In this document: positions 1-7,147 of the stretch, piece after piece
Layout: each line of letters starts with the position of its first letter
Numbering within the stretch: the first letter of the stretch is position 1
From: Streptomyces filamentosus
GTDB lineage: Bacteria > Actinomycetota > Actinomycetes > Streptomycetales > Streptomycetaceae
DNA: 64,000 bases
Direction: 5' to 3'
Assembly: GCF_014654895.1 (NCBI RefSeq)
Contig: NZ_BNBE01000002.1
Coordinates: 930,001-994,000, forward strand
Position numbers and translations under genes: made by a program
The notes under the pieces: generated by a model
The model's input: only the letters and a program-made list of their open reading frames with translations
What the model was told of the DNA's origin: nothing
Databases searched by the model: none

Positions 1-390
1 CTCGCGGAGTTCGACCCCGGCCGGCAGCGTCAGGACGCCCGCCTGGGCGGCCGCGTCGGCGACGAGCAGGGTCTCGGTCTCCTCGGGGACGAACCCGGCG
101 GCGACGAGCCGCTCGCCGAGGTCGGCCGGGCCGTCGTGCCCGTACAGCTTCCACTCGAAGGGGACGCCCTCCGCGCGGTAGTGGGCCAGTTGGGCGGCGA
201 CGGCGGCGTCCGCGGTGTGCTCGTCGAGCCCGGACCAGAGGACGCCGTTCCAGGCGTGGGCGGGGCCGGTGTGGCGGACGACCCCGCCGTCGCGTTCCAC
301 CCGGCAGCCGGGGCCGTCCGGGCGCGCGCCCCGGCGCAGTTGTCGGTCGTGGAGGTCGAGGAGGTGCTGTGCGTCGTTCATCCCGGCCAT
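1..390 (-). CDS. GNAT-like acetyltransferase, N-terminal part (runs off the window)
   Basis: The visible 130 codons start at ATG 390 (a second in-frame ATG is at 381) and run off the left edge, so the acetyl-CoA binding motif cannot be seen. The protein opens with a short helical segment, then a variable beta-rich part with a tryptophan-rich stretch (HAWNGVLWSGL), and then WKLYGHDGPADLGERLVAAG followed by FVPEETETLLV. That last pattern is typical of the first domain of tandem GNAT proteins in actinobacteria, where a 'lytgh' element and a helix precede the GNAT core. Substrate unknown. No clear Shine-Dalgarno precedes either ATG. It is separated by 55 bases from the end of the cupin gene, which lies upstream on the same strand, so it may be the last gene of the P450-cupin transcription unit. 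Confidence 0.6.
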   Translation of the reverse strand, partial: MAGMNDAQHLLDLHDRQLRRGARPDGPGCRVERDGGVVRHTGPAHAWNGVLWSGLDEHTADAAVAAQLAHYRAEGVPFEWKLYGHDGPADLGERLVAAGFVPEETETLLVADAAAQAGVLTLPAGVELRE

Positions 391-445
391 TGAAGATCGG
401 CTCCCGGGGGCGGGCAAGGCGTTTTCCGCTCCCGGGAGCCGTCCC

Positions 446-1000
446 TCAGGAGCCAGCGTCGTGCCGGAGCGGGGTGATCTGGTCGATGTCGTAGCGGATC
501 CGGAGGCGTTCGACGGCGGCGTGGTCGACCTCGCCGCCCTCCCCCGCGTCCGCGAGGATCTCCATCAGCTCCTCGAAGTACCGCTCGTGGTCGGGCGGCG
601 GGGACGCCTGGAAGAGCATCCGGGCGGGTTCCCCGGTGGGGTTGGCGAAGGCGTGCGGGCAGCCGGGGGGCACGAGGATGAGGGTGCCGGGGGTGGCCCG
701 GACGACCCGCTCCCCGGAGGGGGACTCCCACTCCCGCCAGCTGTCGCGGGTGCGGACGAGCGGTTCGAAGGCGAGGACGTCGAGTTCGCCTTCGAGGAGG
801 TAGAACAGCTCCTCGCTGTGCCCGTGGGCGTGCGCGCCGACGTCGAAGCCGGGCGGGACGACGACCTCGAAGGTGGAGGCCGTACGGGAGTGCTCGCCGG
901 TCACCTTGAAGGTGACGTGCTGGGCGGTGGTGTTCAGGGTGCGGCCGTACCCCGGCGGCACGACGAGGCCGCCGGCGGCTCCGATGGCGATGGCTGTCAC
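446..1000 (-). CDS. cupin-domain protein
   Basis: A 184-residue single-domain cupin. The first cupin motif is clear around residues 51-71 (G..VGAHAHGHSEELFYLLEG, with metal-ligand candidates H57, H59 and E63), and a second, GTLILVPPGCPHAF, lies near residues 104-117 and supplies the last histidine. Such small cupins bind a divalent metal and act as dioxygenases, isomerases or sensors; the substrate cannot be told. The gene starts 16 bases after the stop of the P450 gene on the same strand, so the two are very likely one operon and the cupin may act on the same small molecule. The C-terminal 50 residues (from PPPDHERYFEEL) form a helical extension often seen in Streptomyces cupins of this length. 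Confidence 0.82.
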   Translation of the reverse strand: MTAIAIGAAGGLVVPPGYGRTLNTTAQHVTFKVTGEHSRTASTFEVVVPPGFDVGAHAHGHSEELFYLLEGELDVLAFEPLVRTRDSWREWESPSGERVVRATPGTLILVPPGCPHAFANPTGEPARMLFQASPPPDHERYFEELMEILADAGEGGEVDHAAVERLRIRYDIDQITPLRHDAGS

Positions 1001-1016
1001 GGGGCGCCCGCTCCCG

Positions 1017-2237
1017 TCACCAGGTCACGGGCAGGGTCTCGGGGCCCCGGATGAGGGCGCCGCGCTGCCAGCGGAGGGCCTCCTCGGGGACGGCGAGCCG
1101 CAGGCCGGGGAAGCGGTCCCACAGGGAGGCCAGCAGGATCTCGGACTCCAGGCGGGCCAGCGTGGCGCCGGGGCAGTAGTGCGGTCCGTGGCCGAAGGCG
1201 ACGTGCGGGTTGTGGACGCGGTCGAAGTCGAGCCGGTCGGGCTCGGGGAAGACCTCCGGGTCGCGGTTGGCCGCCAGGTACGAGACGTAGACCGCGTCCC
1301 CGGCGGGGATGCGGACGCCGCCGACCTCGACGTCCTCCGTCGCGATCCGGGAGAGGCCGACGGCGTTGCGGTGCGGGATGTACCGCAGCAGTTCGTCGAC
1401 GGCCTGCGGGACCAGCTCCGGCTCGGCGCGCAGCCGGGCCAGGTGCTCGGGGTGGGTGAGGAGCGCGAAGACCATGTTGGCGCTGTTGTTGCGGACGGCG
1501 TGGGCGCCGCCGATCTGGATGAGGACGGCGAGCCCGACGGCCTCCTCCTCGGTGAGGGTGCCGTCGGCGACGGCCTCGGCGAGGACGGCGGCGAGCTGGT
1601 CGCTGTCGGGGGCGTGGTCGCCGGCGATGAGGTCGGTGAAGTACGCGCCCATCTCGTCCTTGGCGCGCTCGCTGGCCTCCCGTCCGGCGCCGGCCGAGAT
1701 GATGGTGTCGGACCAGTGGGCCATCAGGGCGTGGTCGGTCTCGGGAACCCCCATGAGCTCGCTGACCATGGCGAGCGGGAAGGGCCGGTTGACCGCCTCC
1801 ATGAGGTCCGCGTCGGGGCCCCGCTCGGCCATCCGGTCCAGCAGCCCGTCCATGACGGCCTGGGCGTGGGCGCGCAGCGAGCGCAGCGCGCGGGCGCTGA
1901 ACGCCTTGGCGACGACGCGGCGCATCCGGGTGTGGTCCGGCGGGTCGGCGAAGCCGACGGCGTCGGCCATCGGGATGAAGTGGGGGGCGAGCCGGGTGAC
2001 GGGGCGGCCCCAGACGGCCTCGCGGCTGAAGCGGGGGTCGACGGTGACGAACTTGACGTCCTCGTAGCGGGTGACCAGCCAGGCGTGGCCCTCGCCGTGC
2101 GGGAGCCGGATGCGGGTGACCGGGTCCTCGTGGAGGAGCCGGGCGAGCATCGGGTCGAAGTCGAGGCCGGTGAGGTCGGGCACGGCCCAGAAGTGGATCT
2201 GGGGGGTGTCGGCGGTTCCGGGGGCGGTGGTGGTCAC
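1017..2237 (-). CDS. cytochrome P450 with altered I-helix motif
   Basis: A 406-residue bacterial class I P450. The GTG start at 2237 is chosen because the reading frame upstream has no P450 homology and a G-rich ribosome binding stretch lies just before it. The heme-binding loop FGHGPHYCPG is intact (Cys355), as is the K-helix ExxR (E282, R285). The I-helix, which normally carries A/G-G-x-D/E-T, reads G243-G-A-H-A247, so the conserved acid is histidine and the conserved threonine is alanine. The flanking residues (ALLTHPEHLARLRAEPELV) align without gaps to ordinary P450s, so this is a substitution rather than an alignment slip. Family knowledge: loss of this pair is seen in P450s that do not run normal oxygen activation, such as coupling, NO-using or peroxide-using enzymes. 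It is co-transcribed with the cupin gene; no ferredoxin gene is adjacent. The reaction is unknown. Confidence 0.9.
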   Translation of the reverse strand: MTTTAPGTADTPQIHFWAVPDLTGLDFDPMLARLLHEDPVTRIRLPHGEGHAWLVTRYEDVKFVTVDPRFSREAVWGRPVTRLAPHFIPMADAVGFADPPDHTRMRRVVAKAFSARALRSLRAHAQAVMDGLLDRMAERGPDADLMEAVNRPFPLAMVSELMGVPETDHALMAHWSDTIISAGAGREASERAKDEMGAYFTDLIAGDHAPDSDQLAAVLAEAVADGTLTEEEAVGLAVLIQIGGAHAVRNNSANMVFALLTHPEHLARLRAEPELVPQAVDELLRYIPHRNAVGLSRIATEDVEVGGVRIPAGDAVYVSYLAANRDPEVFPEPDRLDFDRVHNPHVAFGHGPHYCPGATLARLESEILLASLWDRFPGLRLAVPEEALRWQRGALIRGPETLPVTW

Positions 2238-2680
2238 GGCGTCGCCCCCACGGGGGCGGGAGGGGTCGGCAGGGGCATGACGTTCGCTTTCGTCCGGGCA
2301 CGCGGGCGGTCCCGCCCGTCCCGGTGCGGGAGGGCGGGGTTCCGGGGCCGGGCCCCGGATGGTCCGACGGGTTCCCCGGGCCCCGCCGCCGCTATGCGTA
2401 CGGCTCCGCGAACCCACCCCATGGGGTGACACCGGCGCGTCCACTCGCCGGGCGGCCCCGCGCGGGGAGGCGCGGTGGCCGCCCCGGGGGAAAGCGGCGC
2501 CGTCGGGAGGGCGACCGCCCCGGGGGAAGGTGGCACTCGCCCCGAAGGAAAAGTGGGTGCCCGCCCCTTGCCAAACCCCTCCCCGGGAACGTTTTACTGG
2601 CCCCCACACGTATCTACCGAATGATCGGTCGTCCGTTTTACGCGACGGACCGCCGGACGAGCGCGGAGGAGTGGCGGCGC
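2238..2680. other. 443-base region without a gene, divergent promoters of P450 and paaK
   Basis: No coding pattern is seen here. The middle holds three spaced, imperfect copies of CGCCCCGGGGGAA-like sequence (near 2479, 2516 and 2548). The last 90 bases before paaK become more AT-rich (GTTTTACTGG, CACACGTATCTACC) as expected for a promoter, and carry the ACCG-N6-CGGT operator listed separately. Confidence 0.5.
2616..2629. promoter_or_regulatory. PaaR/TetR-type operator upstream of paaK
   Basis: ACCGAATGATCGGT is an inverted repeat of the form ACCG-N6-CGGT, 52 bases before the paaK start. That form matches the operator pattern of TetR-family PaaR regulators of phenylacetate catabolism in actinobacteria. 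The match to the family pattern is direct; that PaaR binds here is inference, since no paaR gene is in the window. Confidence 0.6.
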
Positions 2681-3970
2681 ATGACGGAACTGCTGGACGG
2701 CGGCGAGCGGCTCGGGCGCGGGGAACTGGCGGCACTCCAGCTGGAGCGGCTGCGGAGCACGCTGCGCCACGCGTACGCGCACGTGGACTTCTACCGCCGC
2801 TCCTTCGACGCGGCCGGGGTGCACCCGGACGACTGCCGCTCCCTCGCCGACCTGGCCCGCTTCCCCTTCACCGTCAAGTCCGACCTGCGCGACGAGTACC
2901 CCTTCGGGATGTTCGCCGTCGACCGCTCGCGCGTCCGCCGGCTGCACGCCTCCAGCGGCACCACCGGCCTGCCGACCGTCGTGGGCTACACGGAGGGCGA
3001 CCTGGAGGTGTGGGCGGACGTGGTGGCGCGCTCGCTGCGCGCGGCCGGCGCCCGTCCCGGCCACCGGGTGCACGTGGCGTACGGCTACGGCCTGTTCACC
3101 GGCGGCCTCGGCGCGCACTACGGGGCCGAGCGGCTCGGCTGCACGGTGATCCCGGCCTCCGGCGGCATGACCGCCCGTCAGGTGCGGCTGATCCTGGACT
3201 TCCAGCCCGAGGTCATCATGGTGACGCCCAGTTACATGCTGACGCTGCTGGACGAGTTCGAGCGGCAGGGCGTGGACCCGCGCTCCACCTCCCTGAAGGT
3301 GGGCGTCTTCGGCGCCGAGCCGTGGACGGAGGCGATGCGCGAGGAGATCGAGGAGCGGTTCGCGATCGACGCGGTCGACATCTACGGCCTGTCGGAGGTG
3401 ATGGGGCCGGGGGTGGCGCAGGAGTGCGTGGAGACCAAGGACGGCCTCCACATCTGGGAAGACCACTTCTTTCCGGAGGTCGTGGACCCGATCACGGGCG
3501 AGGTGCTGCCGGACGGCGAGGAGGGCGAGCTGGTCTTCACCTCGCTCACCAAGGAGGCCATGCCGGTGGTCCGCTACCGCACCCGGGACCTGACCCGGCT
3601 GCTGCCGGGCACCGCGCGGCCCGCCTTCCGGCGGATGGAGAAGGTCACCGGCCGCAGCGACGACCTGATCATCCTGCGCGGGGTGAACCTCTTCCCCACC
3701 CAGGTCGAGGAGATCGTCCTCCGCACGCCCGCGGTGGCCCCGCACTTCCAGCTGCGGCTCACCCGCGAGGGCCGGCTCGACTCCCTGACGGTCCGGGCGG
3801 AGGCCCGCGCCGACGCCACGTCCGAGGAGCGGGCGGAGGCGGCGCGGACGATCGCGCGGGAGGTCAAGGACGGCATCGGCGTCTCGGTCGGGGTCGAGGT
3901 GGTGGACCCGGAGACGCTGGAGCGGTCGGTGGGCAAGCTCAGGCGGATCGTGGACCTGCGGGAGAAGTGA
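2681..3970 (+). CDS. paaK: phenylacetate-CoA ligase
   Basis: A 429-residue AMP-forming ligase that activates phenylacetate to phenylacetyl-CoA with ATP and CoA, the first committed step of aerobic phenylacetate degradation. The AMP-binding loop SSGTTGLPT (residues 91-99), YGLSE (235-239) and the hinge region GRSDDLIILRGVNLFP near 323 are those of PaaK, and the length is typical. ATG 2681 is preceded by GGAGGA ten bases upstream; a further in-frame ATG at 2621 lies inside the operator and is unlikely to be used. The gene stands alone: no paaABCDE ring epoxidation genes are adjacent. It may therefore be a satellite paa gene, or may serve another aryl-acetic acid. The PaaR-type operator supports phenylacetyl-CoA induction. 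Confidence 0.93.
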   Translation: MTELLDGGERLGRGELAALQLERLRSTLRHAYAHVDFYRRSFDAAGVHPDDCRSLADLARFPFTVKSDLRDEYPFGMFAVDRSRVRRLHASSGTTGLPTVVGYTEGDLEVWADVVARSLRAAGARPGHRVHVAYGYGLFTGGLGAHYGAERLGCTVIPASGGMTARQVRLILDFQPEVIMVTPSYMLTLLDEFERQGVDPRSTSLKVGVFGAEPWTEAMREEIEERFAIDAVDIYGLSEVMGPGVAQECVETKDGLHIWEDHFFPEVVDPITGEVLPDGEEGELVFTSLTKEAMPVVRYRTRDLTRLLPGTARPAFRRMEKVTGRSDDLIILRGVNLFPTQVEEIVLRTPAVAPHFQLRLTREGRLDSLTVRAEARADATSEERAEAARTIAREVKDGIGVSVGVEVVDPETLERSVGKLRRIVDLREK

Positions 3971-3999
3971 GGGCCGCCGGAGAGCGGAGGGACGGCCGG

Positions 4000-4021
4000 G
4001 TACCCACTTTTTTGTGGGTAC
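4000..4021. terminator. bidirectional hairpin with an all-T loop
   Basis: GTACCCAC (4000-4007), six T residues, and GTGGGTAC (4014-4021) form a perfect 8-base-pair stem with a T6 loop. It lies between the convergent ends of paaK and the HxlR gene and is therefore probably a two-way terminator, though no T-run follows the stem on either strand. Confidence 0.65.
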
Positions 4022-4098
4022 TTGTCGCCGTCCGGAGTCCCGGGAGAAGGTGAGGACGTCCACAGGGACGGCGCCTCACCGACCGGGAAGGAGGAGGA

Positions 4099-4452
4099 TC
4101 AGGAGGCGGCCCTCGCCTCGGCCAGCCGGTCGAGGTGGTCGTGGCCCCAGTCGGAGAGCGGGGCCAGCAGCAGCGAGAGCGCGAGACCCTGCTCGGTCAG
4201 CGAGTAGACGGTCTTGAGCGGCACGACGTCGTGCGTCTCACGGTGCACGAGTCCGTCCTCCTCCATCTCGCGCAGGCTCTGGGTCAGCACCTTCTCGCTG
4301 ATCCCGCGCGCCTTCCGGCGCAGTTCGCCGGGCCGGTGCGGACCCGATTCGAGCAGCCACAGCAGCAGCGTCTTCCACTTGCCGTCGATCACCGAGATCG
4401 CGGCGGCGACGCCGCAGATCCCCTCGCCCTCGTCGAGGCGGACGCGTGCCAT
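4099..4452 (-). CDS. HxlR-family transcriptional regulator
   Basis: A 117-residue winged-helix protein. ATG 4452 is preceded by GGAGGGAGGG, a strong ribosome binding site; longer readings add only Arg/Gly-rich sequence. The HxlR pattern is plain: a near N-terminal cysteine (ICGVAAA), the DGKWKTLLLWLL helix, GELRRKARGISEKVLTQSLR as recognition helix region, and the wing ETHDVVPLKTVYSLTEQG. These regulators act as dimers and often sense electrophiles or oxidation through the N-terminal cysteine. It is divergent from the imine-reductase-like gene with a 99-base gap, and by the usual rule for this family it probably represses that neighbour and itself. Confidence 0.9.
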   Translation of the reverse strand: MARVRLDEGEGICGVAAAISVIDGKWKTLLLWLLESGPHRPGELRRKARGISEKVLTQSLREMEEDGLVHRETHDVVPLKTVYSLTEQGLALSLLLAPLSDWGHDHLDRLAEARAAS

Positions 4453-4551
4453 CGCCCTCCCTCCTCCGTCTTCCTCCGCGCGCGGCGGTCCGCCGCGTCG
4501 CCGTACCCCCACCACCCTAATCCTCTTTCTCTGCACAGGAGTTCACTCGAC

Positions 4552-5439
4552 ATGTCCGTCACCCCGCAGCAGCCCGCCGTCACCGTGCTCGGCCTCGGCC
4601 CGATGGGCCGCGCCCTGACCGGCGCGTTCCTCGCGGCCGGGGTCCGCACCACCGTGTGGAACCGTACGCCCGGCCGGGAGGGCGACCTCACCGAACGGGG
4701 CGCCGTCACGGCGGCGAGCGCCGCCGAGGCGGTCGCCGCGAGCCCGCTGACCGTGATCTGCATGGTCAACTACGACGCCACGGACGCGGTCCTGCGCCAG
4801 GACGCGGTCACGGCCGCGCTCAAGGGCCGCGTCCTGGTCAACCTCTCCGCCGACACCCCCGGCCGCGCCCGGGACACGGGGGCCTGGGCCGGGGAGCACG
4901 GCGTCCGCTACCTCGACGGCGCCATCATGACGCCGGCCGGCACGATCGGCTCGCCGGCCGGGGTGTTCCTGTTCAGCGGCCCGGCCGGCACGTACGAGGA
5001 GCACCGGCCGGTGCTCGACGCGCTCGGCGGCACCCACACCCACCTCGGCGAGGAGATCTCCCGGGCCGCGGCCTTCGACATCGCGCTGCTCGACGTCTTC
5101 TGGACGTCGATGGCGGGGTACGTGCACGCGCTGGCGCTCGCGGGCGCGGAGGGCGTCTCGCCGCGCGAGCTGGCGCCGTTCGCGGCGGGCATCGCGCAGA
5201 TCCTGCCGCCGCTCTTCGAGGAGTTCGCCGGGGACGTGGAGGACGGCACCTACTCCGGTGCGATCAACCCGCTGACGTCCGGGGTGTCCTCGATGGCGCA
5301 CGTGGTGCACGCCGCCGAGGACCACGCCATCGACTCGGGCGTGATGCGCGCGGTCGAGGGGCTGGCCCGCCGCACCGTGGCGCTCGGCCACGGCGCGGAC
5401 GGGTTCTCCCGGGTCGCGGAGGTGCTGCGCCGCCGGTGA
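4552..5439 (+). CDS. NADPH-dependent imine-reductase-like oxidoreductase (beta-hydroxyacid dehydrogenase superfamily)
   Basis: A 295-residue Rossmann protein. The dinucleotide loop GLGPMG is at residues 14-19, and WNRT at 36-39 is the strand-2 end that selects NADPH. The C-terminal helical domain starts near 170, and its AFDIALLDVFWTSMAGYVHA segment has an aspartate (D176) in the place where R-type imine reductases from Streptomyces keep their catalytic Asp. Length and both halves fit that family better than classical 3-hydroxyisobutyrate dehydrogenases, which need a lysine at the catalytic site. It probably reduces a cyclic imine or similar electrophile with NADPH. The divergent HxlR gene is the likely regulator. 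ATG 4552 has an AGGAG-like site nine bases upstream. Confidence 0.85.
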   Translation: MSVTPQQPAVTVLGLGPMGRALTGAFLAAGVRTTVWNRTPGREGDLTERGAVTAASAAEAVAASPLTVICMVNYDATDAVLRQDAVTAALKGRVLVNLSADTPGRARDTGAWAGEHGVRYLDGAIMTPAGTIGSPAGVFLFSGPAGTYEEHRPVLDALGGTHTHLGEEISRAAAFDIALLDVFWTSMAGYVHALALAGAEGVSPRELAPFAAGIAQILPPLFEEFAGDVEDGTYSGAINPLTSGVSSMAHVVHAAEDHAIDSGVMRAVEGLARRTVALGHGADGFSRVAEVLRRR

Positions 5440-5445
5440 GACCCG

Positions 5446-5479
5446 GCGCCGGCGCGGCAGTGCGGTGCCGCGCCGGCGC
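5446..5479. terminator. strong bidirectional terminator hairpin
   Basis: GCGCCGGCGCGGCA (5446-5459) pairs perfectly over 14 bases with TGCCGCGCCGGCGC (5466-5479) around a 6-base loop. It lies between the convergent stops at 5439 and 5492 and should stop transcription from both sides. Confidence 0.8.
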
Positions 5480-5491
5480 AGGTCGGGCCGG

Positions 5492-6994
5492 TCAGGTCCC
5501 CGCGTACCGGTCGCGCAGCTCCCGCTTGAGGATCTTTCCGCTGGCGTTGCGGGGCAGGGCGTCGGCGAAGACGATCCGCTTGGGGGCCTTGAAGGAGGAG
5601 AGGCGGTCGCGGGCGTGGGCGAGGAGTTCCGCCTCGGTGACCTCGCCGCGCGGGACGACCACGGCGGTGACCGCCTCGATCCAGCGCTCGTCGGGCAGGC
5701 CGATGACGGCCGTCTCGACGACCGCCGGATGGGTGTAGAGGGCGTCCTCGACCTGGCGGGAGGCGACGAGCACGCCGCCGGAGTTGATGACGTCCTTCAC
5801 CCGGTCGACGATCGTCAGATAGCCGTCGGCGTCGCGGACGGCGAGGTCGCCGGAGCGGAACCAGCCGTCGCGGAAGGCGGCGGCGGTCTCCTCCGGCTTG
5901 GCCCAGTAGCCCTCGCAGAGCTGCGGGGAGCGGTAGACGACCTCGCCGGGGGTGCCGTCGGGGACGTCCTTGCCGCCCTCGTCGACGACCCGGGCCTCGA
6001 CGTGCCGGACGGGCCGGCCGCAGGAGTCCATGCGGCCCTCGTGCTCGTCGGGGCCGAGGACGGTGGCGAGCGGACCGATCTCGGACTGGCCGAAGCAGTT
6101 GTAGAAGGCGAGGCCGGGCAGCCGGGCGCGCAGCCGCTCCAGGACGGGCACCGGCATGATCGAGGCCCCGTAGTACGCCTTGCGCAGCGCGGAGAGGTCC
6201 CGCTCCGCGAAGCCCGGGTGGCCGGCGAGGCCGATCCACACGGTCGGCGGGGCGAAGAGGCTGTCCGCGCGGCCCGTCTCGACGAGCCCGAACAGGGCGT
6301 CCGGGTCGGGGCCTTCGAGGAGCGTGTTCTCCGCGCCGACCGCCAGGTAGGGCAGCAGGAAGACGTGCGTCTGGGCGGAGTGGTAGAGCGGCAGGGCGTG
6401 CACCGGCCGGTCGCCCTCGTCGAGGCCGAGCGCCTCGATCGCGCTGGCGTACTCGTGGACGAGGGCCCGGTGGGTCATCATCGCGCCCTTGGGCAGGGCG
6501 GTGGTGCCGGAGGTGTAGAGCAGCTGCACGAGGTCGCGGGGATCGCTGTCGGAGTCGTACGGCTCCGGGTCCGCGAGCGCGTCGAGGAGCGAGCCGGGCG
6601 CGTCCCGCAGGGCCCGGACCCGCACGCCCGCGGGGATCGCGCCGGCGAGCCCGGGATCGGCGAGGACGAGGGAACTCCCGGACTGGTCCAGGAGATAGGT
6701 GAGGTCGTCGCCGGTGAGGTGGTGGTTCACGGGGACGTGCACGAGGCCCGCGCGGGCGCAGGCCAGGAAGGCGATCAGGTACGCGTCGGAGTTGTGGCCG
6801 TACGTGGCGACCCGGGCGCCCGGCACGAGTCCGGGCTCGCGGCGCAGCACGGCGGCGGCGGTGGAGACCGCGGCGTCCAGCTCGGCGTAGGTCCAGGCGC
6901 GGTCCGCGTAGTGCAGGGCGGTCCGGCCGGGGACGCGCTCGGCGGTCGCGCTCAGCACGCCGTCGACGGTACGGGTGAGGAGTCCTCGTTCCAT
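5492..6994 (-). CDS. acyl-CoA synthetase (AMP-forming)
   Basis: A 500-residue ANL-superfamily ligase converting a carboxylic acid to its CoA thioester via an acyl-adenylate. The P-loop YTSGTTALPKG is at residues 160-170, the adenine-site FGQSE near 310, the hinge DRVKDVINSGG near 410, and the catalytic lysine in NASGKILKREL near the C terminus. ATG 6994 has GAGG eight bases upstream. The substrate is not obvious; the relatively short protein and the PVNHH motif after the first helix resemble medium-chain or aromatic acid ligases of actinobacterial catabolic loci. The secreted acylase gene starts divergently 153 bases away. If that acylase releases fatty acids from signals or lipopeptides, this ligase could activate them, but that is inference. 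Confidence 0.9.
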   Translation of the reverse strand: MERGLLTRTVDGVLSATAERVPGRTALHYADRAWTYAELDAAVSTAAAVLRREPGLVPGARVATYGHNSDAYLIAFLACARAGLVHVPVNHHLTGDDLTYLLDQSGSSLVLADPGLAGAIPAGVRVRALRDAPGSLLDALADPEPYDSDSDPRDLVQLLYTSGTTALPKGAMMTHRALVHEYASAIEALGLDEGDRPVHALPLYHSAQTHVFLLPYLAVGAENTLLEGPDPDALFGLVETGRADSLFAPPTVWIGLAGHPGFAERDLSALRKAYYGASIMPVPVLERLRARLPGLAFYNCFGQSEIGPLATVLGPDEHEGRMDSCGRPVRHVEARVVDEGGKDVPDGTPGEVVYRSPQLCEGYWAKPEETAAAFRDGWFRSGDLAVRDADGYLTIVDRVKDVINSGGVLVASRQVEDALYTHPAVVETAVIGLPDERWIEAVTAVVVPRGEVTEAELLAHARDRLSSFKAPKRIVFADALPRNASGKILKRELRDRYAGT

Positions 6995-7078
6995 GGCTGG
7001 ATCCTCGGCGCGGCGGTGCGGCGGGTCAAGCCCCCGGCACCGACCGCACGCGGCCTGCCTCGGATACCGAACGGCATG

Positions 7079-7108
7079 TTGACAGGGCGTCCGCTTGCTG
7101 GCTGGATG
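7079..7108 (+). promoter_or_regulatory. possible promoter of the acylase gene
   Basis: TTGACA at 7079-7084 is a perfect -35 box, followed after 18 bases by TGGATG, a weak -10. It overlaps an in-frame ATG at 7076, which argues against that ATG being the start of the acylase. Confidence 0.35.
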
Positions 7109-7147
7109 ACCCGACCGGCTCCGCCCGTCCGCTCGTTGGGAGGCACC

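Noticed and set aside
2479..2560. Three CGCCCCGGGGGAA-like copies upstream of paaK as an operator array
   Set aside because: Spacing is irregular (about 37 and 31 bases) and the third copy is degenerate; composition alone could explain it.
7076..7147. ATG 7076 or 7106 as the acylase start
   Set aside because: They would put a Pro/Trp-rich stretch before the signal peptide, and 7076 abuts a TTGACA promoter box; TTG 7148 follows GGGAGG and leaves a normal signal peptide.
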